Positions 25,246-35,300 of a stretch of DNA of 41,929 bases are shown here, piece after piece. The DNA is from Paracoccaceae bacterium (lineage in GTDB: Bacteria > Pseudomonadota > Alphaproteobacteria > Rhodobacterales > Rhodobacteraceae). The notes beneath the pieces were generated by a model that saw only the letters and a program-made list of their open reading frames with translations, was not told the DNA's origin and ran no database searches. The first letter of the stretch is position 1; the number at the start of each line of letters is the position of its first letter. The stretch is taken from positions 1-41,929 of the forward strand of contig JAJFIC010000086.1 in the NCBI GenBank assembly GCA_021775315.1, written 5' to 3'. The position numbers and the translations under genes are program-made.

Positions 25246-26643
25246 ATGACCGTTGCCCTGCTTTTCGCCCTTATTATTATTCTGCTGCTGATCGGCGTGC
25301 CTATTGCCGTCGCACTTGGCTTGAGTTCCGTCTTGTTTTTGCTGGTGTTTTCCGACAGTTCGCTGGCCTCGGTGGCGCAAACATTGTTTTCCGCCTTTGA
25401 AGGGCATTTCACCCTTCTGGCGATCCCGTTTTTCATTCTTGCCTCCAGTTTCATGTCAACCGGTGGCGTGGCGCAGCGGATTATCCGGTTTTCAATCTCG
25501 GTCGTTGGCCATTTCCGTGGCGGGTTGGCGATTGCGGGCGTGTTTGCCTGTATGATGTTCGCGGCCTTGTCGGGTTCTTCCCCGGCGACCGTTGTGGCCA
25601 TTGGTTCGATCGTGATCGCGGCAATGACGCAGGCGGGGTATTCCAAGGAATTTGCCGCCGGTGTGATCTGTAATGCCGGCACGCTGGGCATTCTTATACC
25701 GCCATCCATTGTTATGGTGGTCTATGCGACCGCTGTTGAGGTTTCGGTTGGCCGGATGTTTCTGGCCGGTGTCATTCCGGGAATAATGGCCGGTGTCATG
25801 CTGATGATCGCAATTTATGTCATGGCGACGATCAAGAATATGCCGAAAGGTCAATGGGCTGGCTGGCTGGAAATCTGGCAGGCGTTTCGCGATGCCAGTT
25901 GGGGTTTGTTGCTGATCGTTATCATTATGGTCGGTATTTACGGCATTCCCGGTATCACCAACGGCGCGATCTTTACCCCGACCGAGGCGGCTGCGGTTGC
26001 GTCGATCTATGCATTTTTCGTCTCAACCTTTATTTATCGTGACATGGGGCCGCTCAAGACCGAAGAAGGCCAGCCGCATCTGACGCTTTTGCACAAACCA
26101 CAGGCGATCCTGACGGCGTTCGTTCATAAAGACACGCGCCAGACGTTGTTTGAGGCTGGCAAGCTGACCATCACGCTGATGTTCATTATCGCTTGTGCGC
26201 TGATCCTGAAACATGTGCTGACCGAAGAACAAGTGCCCCAGCATGTGGCGAAAGCCATGTTGGCGGCGGGTCTGGGGCCGGTGATGTTTTTGGTGGTGGT
26301 CAACATCATCCTGCTGATCGGCGGGCAGTTTATGGAGCCGTCAGGCCTGTTGCTGATCGTGGCGCCACTGGTGTTTCCGATTGCGCTGGAACTGGGGATT
26401 GATCCTATTCATCTGGGCATCATCATGGTGGTCAACATGGAAATCGGCATGATTACACCACCCGTGGGGCTGAACCTGTTTGTAACCTCAGGCGTGGCGG
26501 GTATGCCGATGATGTCGGTGGTGCGTGCAGCCCTGCCGTTCCTTGCGGTCTTGTTCGTCTTCCTGATTATGGTGACGTATATCCCGATCCTGTCGACGTG
26601 GTTGCCCACATTGATGATGGGGCCTGAGATTATCGCCAATTAG
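25246..26643 (+). CDS. dctM: TRAP transporter large permease subunit DctM
   Basis: A 465-residue inner-membrane protein with about 12-13 hydrophobic segments, the Na+-coupled transport subunit of the TRAP system. Seen family motifs: LLIGVPIAVALGLSS at the N-terminus, HFTLLAIPFFILASSFMSTGGVAQRI, MFAALSGSSPATVVAIGSI, GTLGILIPPSIVMVVY, and GGQFMEPSGLLLIVAPLVFPIA with MEIGMITPPVGLNLFV near the end (read as separate blocks). It starts three bases after dctQ, so the two are cotranslated. Tandem hairpins follow the stop. Confidence 0.96.
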   Translation: MTVALLFALIIILLLIGVPIAVALGLSSVLFLLVFSDSSLASVAQTLFSAFEGHFTLLAIPFFILASSFMSTGGVAQRIIRFSISVVGHFRGGLAIAGVFACMMFAALSGSSPATVVAIGSIVIAAMTQAGYSKEFAAGVICNAGTLGILIPPSIVMVVYATAVEVSVGRMFLAGVIPGIMAGVMLMIAIYVMATIKNMPKGQWAGWLEIWQAFRDASWGLLLIVIIMVGIYGIPGITNGAIFTPTEAAAVASIYAFFVSTFIYRDMGPLKTEEGQPHLTLLHKPQAILTAFVHKDTRQTLFEAGKLTITLMFIIACALILKHVLTEEQVPQHVAKAMLAAGLGPVMFLVVVNIILLIGGQFMEPSGLLLIVAPLVFPIALELGIDPIHLGIIMVVNMEIGMITPPVGLNLFVTSGVAGMPMMSVVRAALPFLAVLFVFLIMVTYIPILSTWLPTLMMGPEIIAN

Positions 26644-26662
26644 ACCAGCGCAACCACACGGA

Positions 26663-26708
26663 GCCCCCTTGCGGGGGCATTCCATTTAGCTGCCCCTTAG
26701 GGGGCAGC
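26663..26708 (+). terminator. Tandem terminator hairpins after dctM
   Basis: GCCCCC-TTGC-GGGGGC (26663-26678) followed by ATTCCATTT, then GCTGCCCC-TTAG-GGGGCAGC (26689-26708) followed by GATTTGAGTATTTTGGG. They stand between the convergent dctM and gpt genes and probably terminate both transcripts. Confidence 0.75.
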
Positions 26709-26743
26709 GATTTGAGTATTTTGGGAACAATGAAGGGCTGGGT

Positions 26744-27247
26744 TTAGTCTTTACCGCGATAGGGCTCGACATATTGTAAGGCCATGTCCCACGGAAAGAA
26801 GATCCAGGTGTCCTGGCTGACCTCGGTGATGAAGGTGTCAACCATCGGGCGGCCCATGGGTTTGGCATAGACGGTGGCGAAATGCGCCTTTGGGTATTGC
26901 GCGCGCACCACTTCCAGCGTCTTGCCGGTATCGACCAGATCATCAATGATCAGGATGCCGGTGCCGTCGCCCATGATGGCATTGTCCGGGCTTTTCAAAA
27001 TGACCGCCTCGGCCTGTTGTTGGTGGTCATAAGATTTGATGCTGATCGTGTCGACCGTGCGAATGTCCAGTTCACGTGCTGCGATCATGGCTGGTGCCAT
27101 ACCGCCGCGGGTTATGGCGACGATGGCGCGCCATGCGCCGTTATCAGGGCCGTGGCCATCAAGACGCCACGCCAGTGCGCGGCTGTCGCGATGGATTTGA
27201 TCCCAGCTGATGTGAAAACCTTTTTCGTGGGGCAGGCGGTCGGTCAT
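26744..27247 (-). CDS. gpt: Xanthine-guanine phosphoribosyltransferase
   Basis: A 167-residue purine salvage enzyme that joins guanine, xanthine or hypoxanthine to PRPP. The N-terminal [19 protein letters not shown] and [22 protein letters not shown] (read in parts) are typical, and the PRPP-binding loop is [16 protein letters not shown]. The C-terminal [10 protein letters not shown] is also typical of bacterial Gpt. Its ATG overlaps the fabI stop (ATGA), so it is translated together with fabI. Confidence 0.95.
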   Translation of the reverse strand: MTDRLPHEKGFHISWDQIHRDSRALAWRLDGHGPDNGAWRAIVAITRGGMAPAMIAARELDIRTVDTISIKSYDHQQQAEAVILKSPDNAIMGDGTGILIIDDLVDTGKTLEVVRAQYPKAHFATVYAKPMGRPMVDTFITEVSQDTWIFFPWDMALQYVEPYRGKD

Positions 27248-28065
27248 TCTTTTCTCCCGGTGACGACGTCGATATCGGGCGCATCAACCGCCTTCATACC
27301 GACGACGTGATAGCCTGCATCAACGTGATGCACTTCGCCTGTGACGCCTGAGCCAAGGTCAGACAGCAGATAAAGCGCTGACTTGCCAACGTCCTGAATG
27401 GTGACGTTGCGGCGCAGGGGCGAATTCAGCTCGTTCCATTTCATAATATAGCGAAAATCGCCAATGCCGCTGGCGGCAAGGGTTTTGATCGGTCCGGCAC
27501 TGATCGCATTGACGCGGATGCCATCCTTGCCCAGATCCTCGGCCATGTAGCGCACGCTGGCCTCGAGCGCTGCTTTGGCGACGCCCATAACGTTGTAACG
27601 CGGCATGACTTTTTCTGCGCCATAATAGGTGAGGGTCAGCAATGAGCCACCGTCAGCCATCAGTTTTTCGGCCCGCTGGGCAATGGCGGTAAAGGAATAG
27701 ACCGAAATATCCATCGACATGCGGAAATTATCGGGGCTGGTGTCAACGTAGCGGCCGCGCAGTTCGTTTTTGTCGGAAAAGCCGATCGCGTGGACCACGA
27801 AATCAAGTTTGCCCCAGACTTGTTCAAGTTTGGCAAACAGCGCATCCATCGAGGCCGCATCGGTGACGTCGCAATCCAGCACATGTTCAACGCCCAGTTT
27901 TTCAGCCAGCGGCCGCACGCGCTTGCCCAACGCCTCGCCCTGATAGGAAAAAGCCATCTCAGCACCTTGTGCGGCGCAAGCCTGAGCAATCCCCCATGCC
28001 ATAGAACGTTCATTTGCCACGCCCATGACCAGACCGCGCTTACCACTCATTAAACCTGCTGACAT
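27244..28065 (-). CDS. fabI: Enoyl-[acyl-carrier-protein] reductase (NADH), FabI type
   Basis: A 273-residue short-chain-dehydrogenase-type enzyme for the last reduction in each round of fatty acid elongation. Cofactor binding is at [20 protein letters not shown] near the N-terminus; the catalytic pair is in [26 protein letters not shown] (Tyr and Lys of the Y-x6-K motif; read in parts); [14 protein letters not shown] follows as [17 protein letters not shown] place the start at the ATG 28065, because GAGGG lies six bases upstream of it; the ATG at 28071 directly abuts that site. It is coupled to gpt downstream and divergent from pdxH. Confidence 0.96.
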   Translation of the reverse strand: MSAGLMSGKRGLVMGVANERSMAWGIAQACAAQGAEMAFSYQGEALGKRVRPLAEKLGVEHVLDCDVTDAASMDALFAKLEQVWGKLDFVVHAIGFSDKNELRGRYVDTSPDNFRMSMDISVYSFTAIAQRAEKLMADGGSLLTLTYYGAEKVMPRYNVMGVAKAALEASVRYMAEDLGKDGIRVNAISAGPIKTLAASGIGDFRYIMKWNELNSPLRRNVTIQDVGKSALYLLSDLGSGVTGEVHHVDAGYHVVGMKAVDAPDIDVVTGRKE

Positions 28066-28211
28066 AAACATCCCTCGCTAAATATTGGTTCGCAAACGTT
28101 TAGGCGAAAGCTGTGCCATCATCAAGCCTGCTGCGGCAAGTGACAATTAGAACTGGTCAAATAATCTGACGCGCGTAAATTCAGGCCACAAGAATAACAG
28201 GAGCAGACAAA

Positions 28212-28817
28212 ATGAGCGACAGAACCGGGCTATTTGCGGGCGATTCACCGTTTGTCATCGCGCGCAACTGGTTGGCCGAGGCCGAGGTGAGCGAACCAAA
28301 TGATCCCAATGCAATGGCGTTGGCGACGGTCGATGCCACAGGGATGCCGAATGCGCGCATGGTGCTGCTGAAAGAGATTGAAGATACAGCGTTTGTTTTT
28401 TTCACCAATTACGAAAGCGCAAAAGCCAAAGAGATCGCGGTTGGCGAAAAAGCCGCGTTTGTGATGCATTGGAAATCGCTACGCCGGCAAATCCGTGTTC
28501 GGGGTGTGGTGGAAAAAGAGGATGGGCCGCAAGCGGACGCCTATTACGCCTCGCGATCCCTGCCAAGCCGCATCGGTGCCTGGGCCTCGCATCAATCGCA
28601 ACCGCTGAAATCCCGGGCGACATTGATGGCAGATGTGGCCATGTTAACCGCCAAGAAAGGTATTAATCCGGCACGGCCGCCGTTTTGGGGCGGTTTTCGC
28701 ATTTTGCCAACCGAGATTGAATTTTGGGCGGATGGTGAATTCCGACTGCATAATCGGTTCCAATGGCGACGGGAATTGGGCGAACAGAACTGGCAGATTG
28801 AACGTTTAAGCCCCTAA
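28212..28817 (+). CDS. pdxH: Pyridoxamine/pyridoxine 5'-phosphate oxidase
   Basis: A 201-residue FMN enzyme that makes pyridoxal 5'-phosphate, the cofactor for (among others) the PLP decarboxylase at 17.8 kb. FMN-binding blocks: [37 protein letters not shown] and [16 protein letters not shown] (read in parts). The C-terminal signature is [19 protein letters not shown] followed by W-Q-I-E-R-L-S-P at the very end, with the R-L-x-P ending of PdxH. The start follows an AGGAG site at good spacing. Divergent from fabI with a 146-bp gap. Confidence 0.96.
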   Translation: MSDRTGLFAGDSPFVIARNWLAEAEVSEPNDPNAMALATVDATGMPNARMVLLKEIEDTAFVFFTNYESAKAKEIAVGEKAAFVMHWKSLRRQIRVRGVVEKEDGPQADAYYASRSLPSRIGAWASHQSQPLKSRATLMADVAMLTAKKGINPARPPFWGGFRILPTEIEFWADGEFRLHNRFQWRRELGEQNWQIERLSP

Positions 28818-28854
28818 TTTTCACGCATCGCGAGTTGCAAGTATCTATGTCGTA

Positions 28855-28867
28855 ACGATTTAATCGT
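28855..28867. promoter_or_regulatory. Small inverted repeat upstream of the cold-shock gene
   Basis: ACGATT-T-AATCGT is a perfect 6-bp inverted repeat with a single central base, 59 bp upstream of the first possible start codon of the cold-shock gene. It could be an operator; no known regulator is inferred. Confidence 0.3.
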
Positions 28868-28926
28868 GGTGGTTGTATTTTTGCTCAGGGTTAGCGCGTG
28901 GTTATGCTGGCGCGCTTTAATAAATA

Positions 28927-29496
28927 ATGCTACGCTTGGCTGACCTAGGGTCAACTAAAGGTAACATTGTTAAGGTGGGAAACGAAGGCACGGTTAAAGG
29001 TCAGGTCAAGTGGTTTGATGCCGCTAAAGGCTTTGGCTTCATCGTCGCTGACGAAACCAAGTCGGATATTCTGTTGCATGCGAATGTTTTACGTTCGTTT
29101 GGTCGGAACTCAATCGCGGGCGGCGCCCGTATCGAGGCCGTAGTGCAGATAACTGAACGGGGAAGTCAGGCGATAGAAATATTAAAAATTGAAACTTTGG
29201 AGGTTGAAGTCGCGCAGGACGCTCTGAAAACAATCCTTGGCGAAGATGTCGAAGTGGATCCAACGGCACCGCTGTTACCCGCACGGGTAAAGTGGTTTGA
29301 TCGCGGGAAAGGCTTTGGCTTTGTCAATGTGTTTGGCAGTTCAGACGATGTGTTCGTTCATATGGAAGTCTTGCACGCCTCGGGGTTAGCAGAATTGCAG
29401 CCCGGCGAGGCGGTGTGTATTCGTACAGCATCCGGCCCACGCGGACAGATGGCGTGGGATGTCAAAGTCTGGGATGAGGCGCTCGATCAAGGGTAA
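28927..29496 (+). CDS. Protein with two cold-shock domains
   Basis: A protein of up to 189 residues with two cold-shock (OB-fold) domains, at about 24-90 and 117-185. Each begins with the RNP1-type nucleic-acid-binding motif: VKWFDAAKGFGFIVAD and VKWFDRGKGFGFVNVF, with RNP2-like ILLHANVL and VFVHMEVL. Such double-CSD proteins are common in Rhodobacteraceae and probably act as RNA chaperones; they are not always cold induced. The ATG at 28927 has no clear ribosome binding site, and a GTG at 28975 (giving V-G-N-E-G-T-V) is an alternative start. It lies six bases upstream of the DUF192 gene and is probably cotranscribed. Confidence 0.88.
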   Translation: MLRLADLGSTKGNIVKVGNEGTVKGQVKWFDAAKGFGFIVADETKSDILLHANVLRSFGRNSIAGGARIEAVVQITERGSQAIEILKIETLEVEVAQDALKTILGEDVEVDPTAPLLPARVKWFDRGKGFGFVNVFGSSDDVFVHMEVLHASGLAELQPGEAVCIRTASGPRGQMAWDVKVWDEALDQG

Positions 29497-29502
29497 GATG
29501 TT

Positions 29503-29967
29503 ATGCGCGTAACAATTTTTGCGGCCCTGTTGTCGCTCATCGGGTTTGCCGTTGCGGCGTCAGACTGTGCGCCTGACCGGGTTTCATTGCGTGGCAATTG
29601 GGGCCGGGAGGATTTCACGGTAGAATTGGCTGATACGAATGAAACCCGCGAACGGGGGTTAATGTTTCGGGAAAGCATGCCACGGTTTTCCGGTATGCTA
29701 TTTGTCTATGACGCGCCGCATCACGCCCGGTTCTGGATGAAAAACACGCTGATTCCGCTGGATATGATTTTTGTCGGACCCAACGGCGTGGTTCAGAAAA
29801 TTCACAAGTTGGCCGTGCCACATGACGAAACGACGATTGACGGCGGCAACGGCATAATCGCAATTCTGGAAATCAATGGTGGTTTGGCTGACATGCTGGG
29901 GATCACTGTCGGCAGCGAGATGCAGCACCCGGCATTTGGCGCGACGGCAGTCTGGCCGTGCAATTGA
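29503..29967 (+). CDS. Exported DUF192-family protein
   Basis: A 154-residue protein with a signal peptide (cleavage around AVAA, residues 16-19) followed by a single DUF192 domain: FTVELADTNETRERGLMFRE, GMLFVYDAPHHARFWMKNTLIPLDMIFV, and ILEINGGLADMLGITVGSEM (read in parts). The W-M-K-N-T-x-I-P-L-D stretch is the family hallmark. The function of the family is unknown. It begins six bases after the stop of the double cold-shock gene and is followed, after about 190 bp, by tRNA-Pro. Confidence 0.88.
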   Translation: MRVTIFAALLSLIGFAVAASDCAPDRVSLRGNWGREDFTVELADTNETRERGLMFRESMPRFSGMLFVYDAPHHARFWMKNTLIPLDMIFVGPNGVVQKIHKLAVPHDETTIDGGNGIIAILEINGGLADMLGITVGSEMQHPAFGATAVWPCN

Positions 29968-30160
29968 CGGCTATCACCTGAACCGGGGGCGGTCATTGGC
30001 CCTTGGATTACAAGGCGCTGGCGGTTTTGTGCGGGCGCGCAGGGCCAACTGTGCAAGCGTTCCGGCCATGCGCGGTCAAATCCTTGAATGGCAATCGCAA
30101 AAAGGCGCATTTTGGGTCTTTCCAAGCCGTAGATTGCTCTGTAAACAGCCGATCATGGTT

Positions 30161-30237
30161 CGGGGCGTGGCGCAGTCTGGTAGCGCACCTGTTTTGGGTA
30201 CAGGGGGTCGTGAGTTCGAATCTCGCCGCCCCGACCA
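30161..30237 (+). tRNA. tRNA-Pro (anticodon UGG)
   Basis: A 77-nt cloverleaf with the acceptor stem CGGGGCG paired to CGCCCCG, discriminator A and an encoded CCA end (30235-30237). The anticodon stem CCTGT/ACAGG encloses TTTGGGT, giving anticodon TGG for proline. The T arm carries GTTCGAATC. Several open frames run through it but are artefacts of the tRNA sequence. Confidence 0.97.
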
Positions 30238-30297
30238 TATTATCCGCCCGGCGAGGGCCCAACCGGGTGTGTTCCGCCCTCTGGGTAGGATGCATGA

Positions 30298-31800
30298 ATG
30301 CTGAGATCGCTAAGCTATCCTTGGTCCTGGGCATTTGTTCTGCTGGTAAGCGGACTTTTCCAACTGTTTATGCCAATTGCCAGCGACGAGGCGTATTTTA
30401 TCGCGTGGGGTAAAACTCTGTTGCCGGGGGTTTACGATCACCCGCCTTTGCCGGGTTGGGTGTCTTATGGGTTGCGCGCAATCGGCGCGTGGATCGGGCT
30501 TGAACAGCATGGTGTACTGCACCGGCTGTTTTCCTTTGGGCTTGGTGGTCTTAGTCTTTGGCTGGTGGCCAGACGGATAGGCGCGATGGGGGCCGCAGTT
30601 GGGCCTGCCCTGATTGTGCTGGCGTTGGTGCCCGGCACGATATTGATGTTCAACCTATATCTTAACGACACATTGCTGGGTTTTCTGGCGTTGGTGTTCC
30701 TGTTGGCGGTCGAACAAGCCTTTCAAGCTAAGCGCAATGTCTGGGTGGCGGTTTTTCTGGCCGCTTTGGCCTTTGCTGCGATGCTGCTGACAAAATATAA
30801 CGGCGCGTTGGTGTTTTTGGGCATGATTGTGGCCTTTGCAACATGGCGGCGGGCATGGGGCTTTTTGTTTGGTCGGATGGTGGTGATCTCGTTGATTGCG
30901 CTGGTGCCTTTCGCGGCGCATTTATGGTGGAACGCGCAGAATTGCAGCGTCAATCTGGCGTTTAACTTTGGCTTTCGCGATGCTGCTGCTGCGGGATATG
31001 GCCCGCTTTGGCTGTTGCTGACGATCGTTTTCATGGCGGGGCCTGCTGGTGTTTTGGCGATGTGGTACACCCCCGGCGCCGAACGGGTTGGGTTTTTTAG
31101 CCGGGTTTTTCTGGGCACCTTGGTTGTGATGCTTGGAATTTCGATCTGGCGGCGCGAATTTGGCATCAACTGGGGCGCGCCTCTTGGCTTTATGGCTGTG
31201 TTTGCGCTGGTTGAAATTCGGCCACAAGTGTTTGCGCGGGCGCGTTATGCGGGGCTGACGCTGACGGCCCTGATACTGGTGCCGCTGATGGCGCTGATGA
31301 TGGCCCTGCAACTTAACCTTATTCGACTTCAGGACTACCGGCCTGATAAGGTCGCCCATACGGCGGATCGCATTCTTGATCTGGACAACGGTGATCTGAT
31401 TGAACTGCTGCGCCCGCTTGCAGATGGGCGCGTGCTGGTGGCGATGGATTACGGCACCGGGGCGAGTTTTGACAATGCCGGGTTTGAGGCCGTCACCGTG
31501 CTGTCGAAATCGGTTTTTGGGCGTAATCAGGATTTGCTGACGGATTTTCGCCAATTGGACGGACGCAACATGCTGTTGATCCCGTTGGGGCCGAGGGCAG
31601 ATGTTGTGTTGGCCGAGGCCTTGTTTGATTCGTTTGAAATCACCACGGTGAAAACCGCACGGCGCAGCTATCAGGTGGTCATCGGGTCGGGGTTTTCTTA
31701 TGAAAACTATCGTGAAACGTGGATTATGCCCGTGATTACAAACCTTTATGATAAGTCACCAATTCCTTACCGCGCTTGTTACATGGACAAGTATCGCTGA
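30298..31800 (+). CDS. ArnT/PMT-like family 39 membrane glycosyltransferase
   Basis: A 500-residue integral membrane protein with about 11 hydrophobic segments followed by a soluble C-terminal part (about 350-500). The N-terminal loop ASDEAYFIAWGKTLLPGVYDHPPLPGW (read in parts) holds the D-E-x-Y and Y-D-H-P-P-L motifs of family 39 transferases, and MFNLYLNDTLLGFLALVFLL and LTKYNGALVFLGMIVA follow. These enzymes move a sugar from a polyprenyl-phosphate carrier to a periplasmic acceptor such as lipid A or a protein; the acceptor here is unknown. It begins 60 bp after tRNA-Pro; no lipopolysaccharide-modification genes are adjacent. Confidence 0.85.
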   Translation: MLRSLSYPWSWAFVLLVSGLFQLFMPIASDEAYFIAWGKTLLPGVYDHPPLPGWVSYGLRAIGAWIGLEQHGVLHRLFSFGLGGLSLWLVARRIGAMGAAVGPALIVLALVPGTILMFNLYLNDTLLGFLALVFLLAVEQAFQAKRNVWVAVFLAALAFAAMLLTKYNGALVFLGMIVAFATWRRAWGFLFGRMVVISLIALVPFAAHLWWNAQNCSVNLAFNFGFRDAAAAGYGPLWLLLTIVFMAGPAGVLAMWYTPGAERVGFFSRVFLGTLVVMLGISIWRREFGINWGAPLGFMAVFALVEIRPQVFARARYAGLTLTALILVPLMALMMALQLNLIRLQDYRPDKVAHTADRILDLDNGDLIELLRPLADGRVLVAMDYGTGASFDNAGFEAVTVLSKSVFGRNQDLLTDFRQLDGRNMLLIPLGPRADVVLAEALFDSFEITTVKTARRSYQVVIGSGFSYENYRETWIMPVITNLYDKSPIPYRACYMDKYR

Positions 31801-31948
31801 ACCGACGTTCCGTAAATTTTATCACGTCACCTAAATGCGCAACACTAGGTCTGAGCGCGCTGTGCAATTCGGTGACACAGTTTTCGCCCGGTGCGAAGTT
31901 GACGCGAATCAAACATTCCGGCGGGATCAGCATTTAGGTTGGATGTGA

Positions 31949-31975
31949 ACAAGGACGGCGAAAGCCTTGTTTTTT
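31949..31975 (+). terminator. Candidate intrinsic terminator after the glycosyltransferase gene
   Basis: ACAAGG (31949-31954) and CCTTGT (31965-31970) pair, with an inner GGC-GAAA-GCC, and the stem runs into six consecutive T bases (31970-31975). It is 149 bp past the stop at 31800. Confidence 0.5.
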
Positions 31976-32011
31976 GGCGGGTTTTAAATGTCCGATCCGG
32001 GTTTTTGTGGT

Positions 32012-32026
32012 CGGTCAAATTGACCG
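32012..32026. promoter_or_regulatory. 15-bp inverted repeat in the nrdJ upstream region
   Basis: CGGTCAA-A-TTGACCG is a perfect 7-bp inverted repeat with one central base, about 300 bp upstream of the nrdJ start. Its form is that of a dimer-binding operator; the regulator is not known. Confidence 0.4.
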
Positions 32027-32288
32027 GAAATGGGATGTTCTGCGCGTGCCGGAAATGACGAGGCTTGCGCACATCTTGTGGTTAATTATCCGTCAACACC
32101 TAAATCTGACAAAAACGTGAATAAATCCGTTGACCAATGGCCGGGCAATACGCCAATTTGTGGCAACTGACCAACAGCCCACCACATCTAGTGTTTTTCC
32201 TGCAGCGGATAGCACAAGCAATTGAGGGGCAGTTCAGGGCGGGGCAACAAGGGCACGGCGGATCAACCGCACGGCCCGGGGATCAAAA

Positions 32289-32316
32289 CCGGGACTACGG
32301 GACCGGGATTACGGGG
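32289..32316 (+). repeat. 14-bp tandem repeat covering the nrdJ ribosome binding region
   Basis: Two adjacent 14-bp units, CCGGGACTACGGGA (32289-32302) and CCGGGATTACGGGG (32303-32316), differ at two positions and end five bases before the nrdJ ATG. The last GGGG serves as the only ribosome-binding-like sequence. CCCGG at 32275-32279 can pair with CCGGG at 32289-32293. Confidence 0.75.
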
Positions 32317-32321
32317 CAGAA

Positions 32322-35300
32322 ATGAAGATTGAACGCAAATTTACGCGCAACACAGACAATTCCGCAGACGGGGCTTATGCCTCTGTCGAGTTCAGAACGA
32401 CCAGTTCTGAAATTCGTAATCCTGACGGTACAATCGTGTTCGCGCTCAACAATATCGAAGTGCCGGCCAGCTGGTCACAAGTGGCCTCGGACGTGCTGGC
32501 ACAGAAATATTTCCGCAAAGCAGGTGTGGCTGCGGTGCTGAAAAAGAACGCAGAAAAAGGCGTGCCAGAATTCTTGTGGCGCTCGGTTCCGGATCAGGCG
32601 GCATTGGCAAAACTGCCAGAAGATCAACGCTTTACGGGCGAAACTTCAGCCAAACAAGTGTTTGACCGTCTTGCAGGCGCCTGGACCTATTGGGGCTGGA
32701 AAGGTGGCAATTTCACCGCCGAGGCTGACGCCCGCGCGTACTATGATGAAATGCGCTATATGCTGGCGTCACAGATGGCAGCACCGAATTCGCCGCAATG
32801 GTTCAACACGGGTTTGCATTGGGCCTATGGCATTGATGGGCCGGGTCAGGGTCATTTCTATGTCGATCACGCCACGGGCAAATTGATCAAATCGACCTCG
32901 GCCTATGAGCATCCACAGCCACATGCCTGTTTCATCCAGTCCGTCAAAGACGATCTGGTGGGCGAGGGCGGCATCATGGACCTTTGGGTGCGCGAAGCCC
33001 GGTTGTTCAAATACGGCTCAGGCACGGGCACGAATTTCTCGTCATTGCGGGGCGATGGTGAAAACCTGTCCGGTGGTGGCAAATCCTCGGGTCTGATGGG
33101 TTTCCTCAGAATCGGTGACCGGGCTGCTGGCGCGATCAAGTCGGGCGGCACGACCCGCCGGGCGGCCAAGATGGTGATCTGTGACATGGATCACCCTGAC
33201 GTCGAAGAATTCATCAACTGGAAGGTCAAAGAGGAACAAAAAGTTGCCTCACTGGTGGCTGGGTCCAAAATGCACGAACAGCAATTGAACCTGTTGTTTG
33301 GCGCGATCCGCGACTGGGACGGGGCCGAGGCAGATGCTTTTGACCCCAAAGTGAACGCCGCCCTGAAAGCCGCCATTCGCACCGCCAAGAAAAATGCCAT
33401 TCCGGAAACCTATATCAACCGGGTGCTGCAATATGCACGCCAAGGCTATGCGTCGATTGAGTTCCCGACCTACGACACCGACTGGGATTCCGAGGCCTAT
33501 ATGACCGTCGCAGGTCAGAATTCCAACAATTCTGTCCGGGTGACAGATGCCTTTTTGAAAGCGGTCAAAGATGACGCCGATTGGGAACTGATCCGCCGCA
33601 CCGATGGCAAAGTTGCCAAAACCGTCAAGGCACGGGATTTGTGGGATGATGTCGGCCACGCGGCCTGGGCTTGTGCTGACCCCGGCATCCAGTTTCATGA
33701 TACGGTCAATGCGTGGCATACTTGTCCGCAAGACGGCGCTATCCGTGGGTCAAACCCTTGTTCGGAATACATGTTTCTGGATGACACGGCGTGCAACCTT
33801 GCATCGATGAACTTGCTGACATTCTTCCACGATGGCAAATTCGCCGCCGAGGATTACATGCACGCCACCCGTTTGTGGACGCTGACGCTCGAAATTTCGG
33901 TTCTAATGGCGCAGTTCCCCAGCCGTGAAATTGCCCAGCTTTCCTATCGTTTCCGCACCCTTGGTTTGGGCTACGCCAATATCGGTGGCCTGCTGATGAA
34001 TATGGGCCTTGGCTATGACAGCGATCAGGGCCGGGCAATGTGCGGCGCGCTGACTGCGCTGATGACGGGCGTTTCCTATGCCACCTCCGCTGAAATCGCG
34101 CGCGAACGTGGCGCCTTTCCGGGTTACGACAAAAACGCCAAAGACATGCTGCGCGTCATGCGCAACCACCGCCGTGCCGCCTATGCCGAAGTAGACGGAT
34201 ACGAAGGGTTGGACGTTCTGCCAGTCGTGCTGGACCACGCAAACTGCCCCGATCAGTCCATCGTGACACTGGCCAAGGCCAGCTGGGACGAGGCGCTGCG
34301 TCTGGGTGAAAAACATGGCTACAGGAACGCGCAGGTTTCCGTGATTGCCCCGACCGGCACCATCGGTCTGGTGATGGATTGCGACACAACCGGGATTGAA
34401 CCTGATTTCGCACTGGTGAAATTCAAGAAACTGGCCGGTGGCGGCTATTTCAAGATCATCAACCGTTCGGTTCCCGGCGCGTTGGAAACCATGGGCTATG
34501 CGTCAAACGAAATCGAAGAGATCATCGCCTATGCGGTTGGTCACGGCACACTTGGCAATGCACCGGGCATCAACCACACCTCGCTGATTGGGCAGGGTTT
34601 TGGCACCGCAGAGCTTGAAAAGATCGAAGCGGCACTGCCGTCGGCCTTTGATATTCGGTTTGTGTTCAACCAATGGACGCTGGGCATTGATTTCTGCCAC
34701 GGCACATTGGGCATTCCAATGGCCGAGTTGAACAATCCGACCTTTGATCTGCTGCGCCACCTTGGGTTCAGCAAACAGCAGATTGAGGCGACCAATTTAC
34801 ACGTTTGCGGCAGCATGACGCTGGAAGGCGCGCCGCATCTGAAAGACGAACATCTAAGCGTGTTTGACTGCGCCAATCCCTGCGGCAAAACCGGCAAGCG
34901 GTTCCTGTCAGTCAACAGCCACATCTACATGATGGCAGCGGCCCAGTCGTTTATTTCCGGCGCGATCAGCAAAACCATCAACATGCCAAATGACGCCAGC
35001 ATCGAGGATTGCAAAGAGGCGTATGAGCTTAGCTGGTCTTTGGGTGTAAAGGCCAACGCGCTTTATCGTGATGGCTCAAAACTCAGCCAGCCATTGTCGT
35101 CAGCCCTGATTGAGGATGATGAAGAGCTTGAGGAATTGCTGACCTCAGATGCACCAACCGGCGAAAAGGCCGCGGTGCTTGCAGAGAAAATCGTCGAAAA
35201 GATCATCTATAAAGAAGTGTTGCGCACCCAGCGGTCCAAGCTGCCGGAACGGCGCAAGGGCTATACCCAAAAGGCCATCGTTGGCGGCCACAAAGTCTAT

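Larger units (their letters stand above)
31801..32321 (+). other. 521-bp non-coding gap between the glycosyltransferase gene and nrdJ
   Basis: No credible gene is seen here. It contains a probable terminator (31949-31975), a 15-bp inverted repeat (32012-32026) and, directly before nrdJ, a hairpin-forming and repeated G-rich segment (32275-32316). I see neither the conserved B12-box of cobalamin riboswitches nor a paired NrdR box, although nrdJ is a plausible target for either. The promoter of nrdJ could not be fixed. Confidence 0.6.

Noticed and set aside
29876-30304. A 142-codon open frame running through the tRNA-Pro region
   Set aside because: Its middle translates the tRNA itself (the familiar artefact VAQSGSAPVLGTGGREFESRRPD), it overlaps the DUF192 gene and it has no family likeness.
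31845-32072. Short minus-strand open frame in the nrdJ upstream gap
   Set aside because: No ribosome binding site, no likeness to any family, and it contains the terminator hairpin and the palindrome.
31801-32321. Cobalamin riboswitch or NrdR boxes before nrdJ
   Set aside because: No conserved B12-box (GCCACTG type) is found; CAC-ATCTA-GTG at about 32184 has a spacer too short for an NrdR box and no partner site.
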